In this document: positions 25,406 to 34,122 of the stretch, piece by piece
Layout of the letters: each line of letters begins with the position of its first letter
Position numbering within the stretch: position 1 is the stretch's first letter
From: Vibrio proteolyticus NBRC 13287
GTDB taxonomy: Bacteria > Pseudomonadota > Gammaproteobacteria > Enterobacterales > Vibrionaceae
NCBI RefSeq assembly: GCF_000467125.1
Contig: NZ_BATJ01000023.1
Span: 1-60,331 of the forward strand
DNA length: 60,331 nt
Direction of reading: 5' to 3'
The notes under the pieces: generated by a model
What the model saw: only the letters and a program-made list of their open reading frames with translations
What the model was told of the DNA's origin: nothing
Database searches by the model: none
Program-made: the position numbers and the translations under genes

Positions 25406-27295
25406 ATGTCTCTCAAGTTTCCGACCGTTGCGACCTTAGGTTTTGTTCTGCTCATCAGTGGCATAACAATGGCGACTGCACAGCCTCGTTACAGCTATCT
25501 GAACGATCTGGTAGACGAGAGTGAGCAGCCCATGCTCGATTTTTATTACGAAACCATGTGTCACCCCGGCAGTATCAAAGCGGGTCAACTCGTGTTACCC
25601 GAAGACGCCTCTCCAAACGAAAAAGCGTTGTACTATTTTGGTCTGAAAAATCTTCAACGTTATGAAGGGTTAAGGAATGTTCATACCCCCAATTTAGTTG
25701 CATTGGGTGAGCAGGTTGAGATGCCTTGGATCGTCGCTGAAGCCAAGCTGAACCGAGCGATTGATTTGATTGATTCTGATCTGCTTCTCGAAGGTCAGGT
25801 CTTGTTGCACGAAGTGGTCAGTATTGCCAACGGAATCGGCTATAAGCGTTTGGCGGGTCGGGCGTACCGATGGCTCGGGAACGCCAAAATTCAGCGGTCC
25901 GATATCATTTCCAGCCTGCGCTACTACAAGAAAGCGTTTAGTCTTGTGACTGAAGTGGGTGACAGTTTTCAGTCGACGATGACACTGAACAACATTGCGA
26001 CGGTGTACATGCAGTCAGAAGATTGGGAAAGCGCCCGAGACTATGTTGAGCGCGCGCTGAAGCTCTATCACAGTCACAACTATGGCAACAGTCTGTTTGA
26101 AGCCGTGATGAACTCCAACGCCAGCACAATCTATTTCGCGCTCAACGATGTCGACAAAGCCAAACAGTTTATGGCACTGGCACAAAAAGAGGCGGAGAAA
26201 ACCGGCTCGAAAAAAGTGAAATACACTACGCTCTCCAATTTATCCCAATTACTCAGCGGTGTTGGTCAGGCCGACGAAGCGCTGGCCATCGGTCAACAAT
26301 GCCTGGCTTTAGATACCGATGGAAAAGACCTTCCACTGCAAATCGCAGGATGCTTCCAGGCGTTAGCCAAGGCCTACCTGGTCAAGCAGAATTACAACGA
26401 AAGCATTTACTACGGCATTAAAGTGGTCGACATTTTGCACCAGTCGGAAACCCGCGAGGTGGCTTGGGAAATGGAGGTGTTGGGCATTCTGATTGACGCT
26501 TATGAGGGCAAACAGGACTATCAAAACGCGTTGCTCTACTTTCGTCAACAAGACAATATTCGCCGCGATTATTACAAAGACGCCTACGGTCAAGAGCTTT
26601 TAAGCGAAAAAAACGCGCTGGAAAAGCAGCTAAATCAGCGGGATCTGGCACTACTGGAAGCCAAGAACCAGCTTCAGGAAGAAAAACTGAATGCGCAACG
26701 CACCCGGGAAATTCTTTACCTGGCATTGTTTGCTCTGGTTATCTACGTTGCCGCCAAGCGACTGTTTAAAATGAAACGCATAAATCGCGAGTTAGAGAAT
26801 GAAAACACTCGTGATTCACTGACTAAACTGAACAACCGGCGCTATCTGGAAAAATGGCTGAAAGCTTTTCACGCCAAACCATTTGAACATCCATATGCAC
26901 TGGCTGTCATCGATATCGATTTCTTCAAAGGTGTCAACGATCAGTATGGACACGAAGCCGGAGACAAGGTGCTTCAGGGTGTCGCGAAAGCACTAAAAAA
27001 TGCCATACGCCCCGAAGACGTATTAGTTCGTTGGGGCGGTGAAGAGTTTGTCTTACTGCTGCAAAGCAAAGACAAATGGCAAACGGCTAAAACTCTCGAA
27101 AGATTGCGCTCTGCTGTCGCGTCCGAAATTATTGAACTCGAGGATGAATCCATCAAAGTGACCATCTCTCTTGGCGCGGCAAGCGTGAAAGCCTCAGAGC
27201 TGAAAGTGTCCTGGAAAGCTCTGTTCTCCAACGCCGATAGTGCGTTGTACAAAGCGAAAAACAACGGCAGAAACCGATTTGAAATCAGTGACTAA
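25406..27295 (+). CDS. TPR-sensor diguanylate cyclase
   Basis: 629 residues. A signal sequence (LGFVLLISGITMATAQ) puts the N-terminal part in the periplasm. TPR-like helical repeats cover about 100-380 (AGRAYRWLGNAKIQRSDIISSLRYYKKA, TMTLNNIATVYMQSEDWESARDYVERAL). A coiled coil (about 390-432), a transmembrane helix (about 433-450) and a cytosolic GGDEF domain (about 470-627) follow. The active site GGEEF at 544-548 is intact and preceded by DIDFFKGVNDQYGHEAGD. It should make cyclic di-GMP in response to a periplasmic or membrane-side protein contact. Confidence 0.9.
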   Translation: MSLKFPTVATLGFVLLISGITMATAQPRYSYLNDLVDESEQPMLDFYYETMCHPGSIKAGQLVLPEDASPNEKALYYFGLKNLQRYEGLRNVHTPNLVALGEQVEMPWIVAEAKLNRAIDLIDSDLLLEGQVLLHEVVSIANGIGYKRLAGRAYRWLGNAKIQRSDIISSLRYYKKAFSLVTEVGDSFQSTMTLNNIATVYMQSEDWESARDYVERALKLYHSHNYGNSLFEAVMNSNASTIYFALNDVDKAKQFMALAQKEAEKTGSKKVKYTTLSNLSQLLSGVGQADEALAIGQQCLALDTDGKDLPLQIAGCFQALAKAYLVKQNYNESIYYGIKVVDILHQSETREVAWEMEVLGILIDAYEGKQDYQNALLYFRQQDNIRRDYYKDAYGQELLSEKNALEKQLNQRDLALLEAKNQLQEEKLNAQRTREILYLALFALVIYVAAKRLFKMKRINRELENENTRDSLTKLNNRRYLEKWLKAFHAKPFEHPYALAVIDIDFFKGVNDQYGHEAGDKVLQGVAKALKNAIRPEDVLVRWGGEEFVLLLQSKDKWQTAKTLERLRSAVASEIIELEDESIKVTISLGAASVKASELKVSWKALFSNADSALYKAKNNGRNRFEISD

Positions 27296-27453
27296 GTACA
27301 GGATACACAATCCGTTCCACCGGCCTGAGAAAAAACCGACGCTATTGGCTACTTGAGGGCATGGATATGCCCCACTACACTTATCTCGTCGTCAGTTGAA
27401 ATACAACCGAGTGCATTCACCGCCAGAGTGAAGTGATGACAGGGAGAGAGCCG

Positions 27454-29202
27454 ATGCGCCTCAAGTCCGTTGCATTCGCCATAATGGCGACAGTTTCAAG
27501 CACCATTTATGCATTACCTTCCAGTGCCCCCAGTCGTATTCAGATTCACCATAATCCGGCCAAATCATTCACCCTGCCAGTTGATGTGCACCCTATCAAG
27601 ATGGTTAACCTCGCAAAGCCCGGTCATCAAGCTAAACGTTATCAGCAATTTGTTGGCCTAGCTGAAGTATGGGGCGCACAGCTCACGACAATCACCACAG
27701 CAAGCGGGCAAACGCTGTTCGTCATCGGTAAACATTATCCCGGCATTATGGCGACCAATGACGTACGAATAAGCGCCGCCGCGGCCAAAGGGATTGCCAT
27801 GATGAAAGTCGGAGGCAAAGGCACATGGAAGGTCACACTCGCTTTACATCCTCGTGACGGCCGCTATTTTTATATCACAGAAAATCGCCGTGATGACAGC
27901 CGTTGGATCCATTGGATCGATGCCGACACAGGCGTGATAAATAATGCTTACAATGCCCTAACCACCGGCAGTGGGATTGGAGTCTGGGGACAATCGCGAG
28001 ATTTATCAGGACTGACGGATTACAACCGGGGACGCTTCGAAATGACCGCGCCAAGACTGTCAACTTACGACGCCGGCGGGAAAACACGCCTGCCCGGTTC
28101 AATCGCCACAGACGATGACGACCTCTGGGACAGAGCCGGACGCACATCCCCGGGACAAGCCGCTCTGGTGGACGCACACTATTATGCGCATCTTGCAGAC
28201 AAGTACTTCCTCACTCACTTTAATTTTGACTGGCTCGACTATTATCCTCAGGGCATCCGTTCGTCAGCGCACGTCAAGCGGAACTACAACAACGCTTTCT
28301 GGAATGGCAGTCAAATGGCTTATGGTGACGGAGACGGGATCTCATTTACCAATATGTCCGGAGATCTGGATGTCGTCGGGCATGAACTGGCACATGGTAT
28401 TACCGAAGCGACCAGTAACCTTATCTACCAGAACGAATCTGGTGCGCTCAATGAAGCGTTCTCCGATATCATGGGCACCAGCCTGGAATTTGCCAACAAC
28501 AGCGGTAACTGGACCATAGGCGAAGACATCATGCTTTATGACGATGGAATCCGGAACATGGCAGATCCTAATGCTGACGGCGACCCGTCACACTATGCGC
28601 AGCGCTACACAGGCAGCGGTGACAATGGCGGTGTCCACATTAACAGTGGCATTATCAACCACTGGTTTTACCTACTCTCTGAGGGCGGAGTGAACGCTAA
28701 TCCAGATTTTCAAGGACAAGGGGTGATTGGCGTTGGCCAGCAAACCGCCGTTGAACTGGTTTACGATGCGTTTACCTCACTTACGCCGGATGCCCGGTTC
28801 TGTGATGCAAGAGCAGCCACTTTGGCCTTTGCCGACGACGCTATCCTGACATCAGTGATTGAAGCGTGGGCCGAAGTCGGACTGGATGAAACGCAGTGTG
28901 GGGGCGGCAACGAATCGCAGGAAAACAACACCGACGGCCCCCTTATTTCATCCGTCGGTAGTGAAAAACTCAAAGGTGTAAAATTCCGGATTTTCTGGAC
29001 CACCGATGTCGCGTCAACCACTGAGGTCACTTTCACCTGTTGCGGGAGCTATGTCAATTCTGCGCTAACCACCACCCATTCCTACTCGTTCAACGGTTCA
29101 AAGGGGGCCACATACCAATATTTCGTTACCTCTCGCCGGTACGATACAGCAGGCAATGAAATTGGAGCGACCACTGCCGGACCGTTTACCCACCAGAACT
29201 AA
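27454..29202 (+). CDS. Secreted M4-family zinc metalloprotease
   Basis: 582 residues. A signal peptide (MRLKSVAFAIMATVSSTIYA) and an N-terminal propeptide (to about 180) are followed by the thermolysin-like catalytic domain. The zinc site is HELAH at 310-314 with the third ligand E334 in ALNEAFSDI, 24 residues after the first His as in thermolysin. HINSGIINHWFYLL supplies the later His. After about residue 485 comes a Ser/Thr-rich linker and a C-terminal beta-rich domain with a CC pair (TFTCCGSY). The start at 27454 was preferred because GGGAG precedes it and it opens directly with a signal peptide. It is probably secreted by the type II system. Confidence 0.9.
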   Translation: MRLKSVAFAIMATVSSTIYALPSSAPSRIQIHHNPAKSFTLPVDVHPIKMVNLAKPGHQAKRYQQFVGLAEVWGAQLTTITTASGQTLFVIGKHYPGIMATNDVRISAAAAKGIAMMKVGGKGTWKVTLALHPRDGRYFYITENRRDDSRWIHWIDADTGVINNAYNALTTGSGIGVWGQSRDLSGLTDYNRGRFEMTAPRLSTYDAGGKTRLPGSIATDDDDLWDRAGRTSPGQAALVDAHYYAHLADKYFLTHFNFDWLDYYPQGIRSSAHVKRNYNNAFWNGSQMAYGDGDGISFTNMSGDLDVVGHELAHGITEATSNLIYQNESGALNEAFSDIMGTSLEFANNSGNWTIGEDIMLYDDGIRNMADPNADGDPSHYAQRYTGSGDNGGVHINSGIINHWFYLLSEGGVNANPDFQGQGVIGVGQQTAVELVYDAFTSLTPDARFCDARAATLAFADDAILTSVIEAWAEVGLDETQCGGGNESQENNTDGPLISSVGSEKLKGVKFRIFWTTDVASTTEVTFTCCGSYVNSALTTTHSYSFNGSKGATYQYFVTSRRYDTAGNEIGATTAGPFTHQN

Positions 29203-29218
29203 ATACTCCGACCTGACT

Positions 29219-29246
29219 TAAGCCAGCCTTTCGCTGGCTTTTTCTT
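29219..29246 (+). terminator. Terminator of the M4 protease gene
   Basis: AGCCAGC (29221-29227) pairs with GCTGGCT (29233-29239) and is followed by five T, 19 bases after the stop. Confidence 0.9.
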
Positions 29247-29379
29247 ACATCGGTTGCAGGTATTTTGGTCACGATAACCGATTTTGTCGAACCCGACTCA
29301 CACCCTCAGTATGCACTCACTTGAAACTGTATAAATATACAGTTATTGTTTGCGGTAAATCCCGTGATGAGGTGACGTG

Positions 29380-29766
29380 ATGAGAGATTTTAAGGCACGC
29401 GACATCAATGGCGATGTGCACATTAATGACCAATCAACCAAGTATAAATTATTGATTCAATGCAATATAGAAGAGTTACTACAGGAGGAAAGACAACGTC
29501 GAGACAATTTGCGTAGAGAGAGAAAAAGGAAAAACAGCTTGCTGGTTAAACTGTTCTGCGCCTGCATTGCCGCTCTGTCATTAGCCGCATTGTGGTACTT
29601 CGCCGAAGGTCAAATGAACGCCGTAACTCTGCTGCTCGGTTTTGCCTCCATTATGATCGGTTTCACCACGATCATCAAAGCGGAGCAGCCGACAGAGTTT
29701 GAACGCCGCCAGCTTGATACATTGCATGAAATCCACATGATTCTGCGTGATCGCGGTGTGCGCTGA
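29380..29766 (+). CDS. Small membrane protein with an N-terminal D-I-x-G-D-V-x-I motif
   Basis: 128 residues. The start DFKARDINGDVHINDQS is a short beta-rich motif found at the N-terminus of diverse accessory membrane proteins, as I recall. A charged coiled coil (about 30-53, EELLQEERQRRDNLRRERKRK), two hydrophobic segments (about 55-73 and 79-97) and a cytosolic tail (EFERRQLDTLHEIHMIL) follow. I do not recognise a named family. A GTG directly precedes the chosen ATG; GAGG stands nine bases before it. It is a single-gene unit ending in its own terminator. Confidence 0.65.
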   Translation: MRDFKARDINGDVHINDQSTKYKLLIQCNIEELLQEERQRRDNLRRERKRKNSLLVKLFCACIAALSLAALWYFAEGQMNAVTLLLGFASIMIGFTTIIKAEQPTEFERRQLDTLHEIHMILRDRGVR

Positions 29767-29768
29767 TT

Positions 29769-29800
29769 AAAACGGCAGTCCCTGAGGACCGCCGTTTTTT
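29769..29800 (+). terminator. Terminator of the small membrane protein gene
   Basis: A long hairpin, AACGGCAGTCC with GGACCGCCGTT, is followed by six T right after the stop codon. Confidence 0.9.
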
Positions 29801-29869
29801 CTATGCCAGTCGAGCAAAATTAGTCTTCTACCCTTTGCCGCCTAGAACAGATTGATTTATCTATTATTT

Positions 29870-30463
29870 TCATATCTCATAAAACCAGGAGTCATGCTGA
29901 AGATCCAACAACTCAGCCGTCCCGCTTTCGAGTTGATAGAGATAAAACTGCTTCAGGGGCGGAGAGTAGATGTGTAACGTCACTAAGGGTTCATCCCCAC
30001 CTTGTAAGTTGGATATCTGATGAATATCACTGTCGTGACTGACTGTCACTTCACCGCTTGGATAGTGATTCGACTGAGTGGCGTAAATATGGCCATTCGC
30101 TGCTGGCTTAAACAAGGTTTCTGTCGCCTGACCATGCAATACTTTAACCCCGCAAGCACTGCCAATGTGATCATGTATTTTACTCCGTTGACCATTGAGC
30201 CAACTCAAGATCAATACTTCACAATGATCATTGCGAAAAAGACGTCGCCTCGAATATGTTTCCTGATCAAACTGTGCCAGTTGTTTGATCTCATCACCGT
30301 TCAGTTCGACTTTTTCCAGCATAAAGCGAATGGTCGCCAGAGACAACGGTTTGTCAGCCAGTTCTACCTGAGCCAGGAGTTCCTGGTAGTTGAAACGGTA
30401 GTCTGCATCCAGTAATGCGGTTAAAGCCGGTGCCGTCTGATGTTGTGTAGTTGAAGGTTGCAT
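29870..30463 (-). CDS. Cysteine dioxygenase type I family protein (cupin)
   Basis: 197 residues with the cupin pattern of the family: LILSWLNGQRSKIHDHIGSACGVKVLHGQATETLF, carrying the iron-binding HDH pair, and later LVTLHIYSPPLKQFYLY with the third His. The enzyme would oxidise cysteine or a similar thiol to its sulfinate with O2. The substrate is not certain because the family includes 3-mercaptopropionate dioxygenases. It has no obvious operon partner and lies convergent to the terminator at 29769-29800. Confidence 0.82.
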   Translation of the reverse strand: MQPSTTQHQTAPALTALLDADYRFNYQELLAQVELADKPLSLATIRFMLEKVELNGDEIKQLAQFDQETYSRRRLFRNDHCEVLILSWLNGQRSKIHDHIGSACGVKVLHGQATETLFKPAANGHIYATQSNHYPSGEVTVSHDSDIHQISNLQGGDEPLVTLHIYSPPLKQFYLYQLESGTAELLDLQHDSWFYEI

Positions 30464-30647
30464 CGTGATCTCCTAACGTTTTGTTTTATTCGTTATTGTT
30501 ATTTCTTATGCCCATTTGACACAGTTAGTAGACCACTTTCTCACGTGTTCGGCTTATGTCAGTGTTGAATTCAGTGAACAGAGTCACGACTTAACACGTA
30601 ATTAACAACTATCTAACTTGCATTTCACCTTTGAACCAAAAAACAAA

Positions 30648-30682
30648 AAGCCCCTGACTAACAGACGGTTAGTCAGGGGCTT
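30648..30682 (-). terminator. Strong terminator of sodC
   Basis: AAGCCCCTGACTAAC pairs with GTTAGTCAGGGGCTT around a 5-base loop. On the minus strand it is followed by a T-rich run. It lies 20 bases after the sodC stop. Confidence 0.92.
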
Positions 30683-30700
30683 GCGACCGAAACAGAGCAG

Positions 30701-31213
30701 CTACTTGATAACCCCGCAAATCACTCTGGCACCGCCACCACCAAGCGGGTTTGGGCTGTCAGAATGATTATCACCACCAGCGTGAATCATCAACGCTCTC
30801 CCCGGCAAGTCAGCCAGTTCGACACGCGGCGCCATCACCGGCTGGACGACATCGCCATTCGAATCCGCGTAAATCGGCGGCAAATCCCCGAGGTGGTTGT
30901 TGTCACCCCATGGCGTGCCGTGCTGTCCGGTATTTGCGGGATCGTAGTGCCCTCCGGCCGCTCCCCCTAGCACTGTTTTATCGTCTTTGGTACTGGTGTC
31001 ACAAGACGGATTAACATGAATGTGAAAACCATGCAGACCTGGGGTCAAACCTTTCAATGCAGGCGTGAACACACTGCCATACTGATTTTGGGAGATTTCA
31101 ATCGTACCGGCGCTTTTCCCGGTGGCCAAATCCGTCATATCAACCGTCAAATCGGCCGCCAGTGCTGACGTAGAGAAGACAGAGAAAGCGATGAGCAGAA
31201 GCTTGTTGTTCAT
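30701..31213 (-). CDS. sodC: Periplasmic Cu,Zn superoxide dismutase
   Basis: 170 residues. A signal peptide (LLLIAFSVFSTSALAA) exports it to the periplasm, where it dismutates superoxide. Metal-binding motifs are seen: LHGFHIHVNPSC (copper His pair), GGAAGGHYDPANTGQHG (bridging and zinc His) and MIHAGGDNHSDSP. The C-terminal GGGGARVICGVI carries the disulfide Cys. The ATG at 31213 was chosen: AAAAGGA stands eight bases upstream and the signal peptide begins there. Confidence 0.95.
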   Translation of the reverse strand: MNNKLLLIAFSVFSTSALAADLTVDMTDLATGKSAGTIEISQNQYGSVFTPALKGLTPGLHGFHIHVNPSCDTSTKDDKTVLGGAAGGHYDPANTGQHGTPWGDNNHLGDLPPIYADSNGDVVQPVMAPRVELADLPGRALMIHAGGDNHSDSPNPLGGGGARVICGVIK

Positions 31214-31517
31214 TATCATTGTCCTTTTGTTAGCGAATGCCACCTAAATATGTAGCATCCGATCCGTCAGTTCTGCAAAAAATCATCACTATTCAATGCT
31301 GTATTCGGCGTTATACACCATACTCTCGATATGGAATCACGATGGCGGTTAGACCGCGCACCACGCACCACATCCTTGATTCCCAGACATGAAGCAATCT
31401 CACGTTGCATATTTGCCACTCGTTTATGGGCTGCATTATCCCCAGATCCACTACAGACGAGTGCAAATACTTGCCTATAGTTAACAATAATTATCACTTA
31501 CCTGTAAGGTCACTATC
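31214..31517. other. Divergent intergenic region, sodC / DUF5993 gene
   Basis: 304 bases holding both promoters. A 76-codon minus-strand frame (31267-31497) has no Shine-Dalgarno and no recognisable product, so I do not call it. I see no other feature. Confidence 0.5.
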
Positions 31518-31673
31518 ATGATGAGTTTGCTTTTCCTCTTGTTGTTCATCGCTATGCTCTGTGCGTTCTGCAACAAAAAGTCGCTTGGTTACGCGGTTTT
31601 CACACTTTCTGTGATTGCCGGCCTATATTGGTTCCACCACCACGCCACCGATGCATTAGCCATCTTGCTGTAA
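31518..31673 (+). CDS. DUF5993 family small membrane protein
   Basis: 51 residues, too short for most ORF calling. MMSLLFLLLFIAMLCAF forms one membrane helix, CNKKSLGY a loop, and VFTLSVIAGLYWFHHHATDALAILL a second helix ending in the family's typical YWFxHHATDALAI block. DUF5993 genes typically sit directly before a DsbB-like gene, as here (11 bases apart). AAGG lies about eight bases upstream of the first ATG; the second ATG immediately following may be the true start. The function is unknown, possibly a partner of the disulfide protein. Confidence 0.8.
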   Translation: MMSLLFLLLFIAMLCAFCNKKSLGYAVFTLSVIAGLYWFHHHATDALAILL

Positions 31674-31684
31674 GGAGCATCAGA

Positions 31685-32224
31685 ATGAATCGAACTCACG
31701 TCACGCTGCTAAATACGCTCGGTTTGCTTGGCATTACCGTCGTATTGATGATTGGCTTCGTACTCCAGTTTGCCTGGAACGAACTGCCCTGCCCGCTGTG
31801 CTTGTTGCAGCGTATCGGCTTCGCCATGGTTATGTTTGGTTTCCTTTTGAATGTGGTTTATGGTCCGCAGCAAAAACATTACGGGGTGATACTGATTGGC
31901 GCTCTGTTCGGTGCCGCGACGGCATTAAGACAAGTCTCATTGCATGTTATTCCCGGCACCCCGGGCTACGGCAGTCCGATTTTTGGCATGCACTATTACA
32001 CCTGGGCATTCGTGCTGTTCGCTGCCACTATTTTGGCCGTCGCCCTGTTATTGATGATGTGGAAAGAGGAGTGGCAAGACGCCCGCTATCACATGAGCAC
32101 TGTGGGTCGATTTGTTTGCCTGCTGGCTCTGGCGGCCGTCGCTCTGAACGTCATTGCCACCTTTGCAGAATGCGGTCCGTATCAGTGCCCGGATAACCCG
32201 ATAAGCTACTGGATATTCAGTTAA
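31685..32224 (+). CDS. DsbB-like disulfide bond formation membrane protein
   Basis: 179 residues with four to five membrane helices. The CxxC is present as LPCPLCLLQRIGFAM, and a second Cys pair near the C-terminus (AECGPYQCP) fits the second periplasmic loop. It should pass electrons from a DsbA-type oxidase to quinone. The arrangement differs slightly from housekeeping DsbB, so it may be a dedicated paralogue. GGAG lies seven bases before the chosen ATG at 31685, directly after the DUF5993 stop. Confidence 0.88.
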   Translation: MNRTHVTLLNTLGLLGITVVLMIGFVLQFAWNELPCPLCLLQRIGFAMVMFGFLLNVVYGPQQKHYGVILIGALFGAATALRQVSLHVIPGTPGYGSPIFGMHYYTWAFVLFAATILAVALLLMMWKEEWQDARYHMSTVGRFVCLLALAAVALNVIATFAECGPYQCPDNPISYWIFS

Positions 32225-32354
32225 CTTTTTGGCCACTTTCTGCGCGGGCAAAAGGGGTTACTCAGGTTGTGAATGGCGAAAGCATGAATGAACCGCTGTC
32301 CGCCCAACACGTCAGGCATCAGACTCATTCCGAGTAATCAAGATGACTTCCTTT

Positions 32355-32383
32355 GCGGCCTGCCCTGCAGATCGGCAGGCCGC
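32355..32383 (+). terminator. Hairpin after the DsbB-like gene
   Basis: GCGGCCTGCC (32355-32364) and GGCAGGCCGC (32374-32383) pair perfectly around nine bases. No T-run follows, so it may be a Rho-independent terminator of poor quality, an mRNA end-protector or a cruciform. Confidence 0.55.
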
Positions 32384-32420
32384 TCTGCGTAGAATCAGGC
32401 ATACGCGCCTGACTGAATAA

Positions 32421-32460
32421 GGACATTTAAAAGTCTGGGCGTTTAGACGTCCAAAAGTTG
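32421..32460 (+). promoter_or_regulatory. Tandem MetJ boxes
   Basis: Consecutive 8-mers match the MetJ box AGACGTCT in phase: GGACATTT (32421, 5/8), AAAAGTCT (32429, 6/8), GGGCGTTT (32437, 5/8) and AGACGTCC (32445, 7/8), with a weak fifth, AAAAGTTG (32453, 4/8). MetJ dimers with S-adenosylmethionine bind such head-to-tail repeats, so the downstream gene should be repressed when methionine is plentiful. The site lies 63-102 bases upstream of the start codon. Confidence 0.7.
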
Positions 32461-32522
32461 ACTTTCGACGCACATCACATTACTCTGCGCTCCTGTTCTC
32501 TATAACGATAAGTTGTCGCGTC

Positions 32523-33893
32523 ATGCAAAACACAACATCCCGCTCGTCACACACAACTTCTTCCGCTCTGGCGTTATTACCGCTGGGCGTTTTTCTGTCG
32601 CTGTTTATTGGCGTTGGAACTTACCTGACATTTCAAGGTGTCGACTTTGCCTTTTATCAGTTGCCCACGCCGATTGCGACGCTGCCGGCCATCATCATCG
32701 CGCTACTGCTGAGTAAAGAGTCTCTCAATCGAGCCATCGAACAATTTCTGCGTGGTGTGGGTCACCAAGACATTATTGCGATGTGCATGATTTACCTGCT
32801 GGCCGGAGCCTTTGCCGCCGTTGCCAAAGCCTCAGGTGGCGTCGACGCAACCGTCAACCTCGGTTTGTCCCTGCTACCGACCAGCATGATCCTGCCAGGG
32901 ATTTTTCTTATTTCGGCCTTTATCGCCACTGCCATGGGGACATCAATGGGCACCATCGCCGCCGTTGCTCCTGTCGCGCTGGGGATCGCCCAGTCGGCCG
33001 GCATGAGCCTGCCTCTGACCGCGGGAGTGGTGCTAAGCGGTGCGATGTTTGGCGACAACCTGTCTATCATCTCAGACACAACCATCGCAGCCACCCGTTC
33101 GCAGGGCTGCGAAATGAAAGATAAGTTCCGTGAGAACATTCGCATCGCCTTACCAGCGGCGATCTTCGCGTTGGTGTTGTTTGCGTTCAGCAGCAGTGCC
33201 ACACAAACACCAGATACAACCCCAATCGAATGGCTGAAAATTCTGCCTTACCTGACGATTTTGATTCTGGCCGTGTCCGGGCTGAATGTGTTTGTGGTGT
33301 TGTCGGTCGGCATTATGCTCGCCGGTGGTGTGAGCTTGCTCTCCGTTGATCAGTACACATTGACCGATCTGGGTAAAGACATTTATACCGGCTTTGGTAA
33401 CATGCAGGAAATTTTCCTGCTCTCCATGCTTATTGGTGGCTTAAGTGAGCTGATGCGTCAACAAGGTGGCCTCACGTTCCTGACTCAACTGGTCAGTCGC
33501 ATCATTAATGTATTTGGTGCAAAACATTCGGCTCATGCAAATTCACGCGCCAGCGAAATGGGCATTGCGGGCCTAGTTTGTCTGACCAACACCTGCACTG
33601 CCAACAACACCGTCGCTATCATTGTGTCCGGCAGCGTTGCCCGCCAACTGGCAGAGGAAAACGATGTCAGTGCGCGTCGTTCAGCCAGTTTACTGGATAT
33701 TTTCTCCTGCGTAACTCAAGGTGTACTGCCTTACGGCGCTCAGGTGCTGCTGCTCGGATCTGTATTCGGTTTATCACCATTGCAGGTAGTTGCTAACTCA
33801 TACTATTGCTTTCTACTGGCGTTTGCAGCGTTGGTCGCTATTTTCCTCAAGCATCCTGCGCGTAAAACCGCTGCATTAGCGGAGTCTCAATAG
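32523..33893 (+). CDS. metT: NhaC-family antiporter, probably methionine transporter MetT
   Basis: 456 residues with about eleven membrane helices. NhaC-family motifs are present: GVFLSLFIGVGTYLTFQG, AFIATAMGTSMGTIAAVAPVALGIA, GAMFGDNLSIISDTTIAATRSQGCEMKDKFREN and TNTCTANNTVAIIVSGSVARQL. Family members are usually Na+/H+ antiporters, but a MetJ-regulated branch has been proposed to import methionine. The MetJ boxes upstream support that branch. The ATG at 32523 lacks a strong Shine-Dalgarno. The gene symbol rests on regulation plus family, not on measured transport. Confidence 0.72.
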   Translation: MQNTTSRSSHTTSSALALLPLGVFLSLFIGVGTYLTFQGVDFAFYQLPTPIATLPAIIIALLLSKESLNRAIEQFLRGVGHQDIIAMCMIYLLAGAFAAVAKASGGVDATVNLGLSLLPTSMILPGIFLISAFIATAMGTSMGTIAAVAPVALGIAQSAGMSLPLTAGVVLSGAMFGDNLSIISDTTIAATRSQGCEMKDKFRENIRIALPAAIFALVLFAFSSSATQTPDTTPIEWLKILPYLTILILAVSGLNVFVVLSVGIMLAGGVSLLSVDQYTLTDLGKDIYTGFGNMQEIFLLSMLIGGLSELMRQQGGLTFLTQLVSRIINVFGAKHSAHANSRASEMGIAGLVCLTNTCTANNTVAIIVSGSVARQLAEENDVSARRSASLLDIFSCVTQGVLPYGAQVLLLGSVFGLSPLQVVANSYYCFLLAFAALVAIFLKHPARKTAALAESQ

Positions 33894-33924
33894 CGCTGAT
33901 CTGGTGTGTTTTCTCCCCACTCCC

Positions 33925-33957
33925 AAAAACCACCGCTCGCGGTGGTTTTCTTTTTGT
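33925..33957 (+). terminator. Terminator of the NhaC-type gene
   Basis: AAAACCACCGC pairs with GCGGTGGTTTT around a 2-base loop, followed by CTTTTTG, about 32 bases after the stop. Confidence 0.92.
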
Positions 33958-34122
33958 CAGGCATAGTCAACACCGCTTACTCCATGATTCACCAATCATT
34001 TCCAACATAACATTACATTTGGCTATAAAAAGGACACATTTTGAGCAATAAATGGAATTTGACACCAACAAATTAGACTTCTAAGGTTTTTTATTAGTCC
34101 CACAACCATGGAGGTCATCAAA

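Larger units (their letters stand above)
32225..32522. other. Intergenic region upstream of the NhaC-type gene
   Basis: 298 bases without a gene. It contains a strong hairpin and a set of MetJ boxes, listed separately. Confidence 0.6.

Noticed and set aside
31267..31497. 76-codon minus-strand frame between sodC and the DUF5993 gene
   Set aside because: No ribosome site or recognisable product; it overlaps the region where both promoters must lie.
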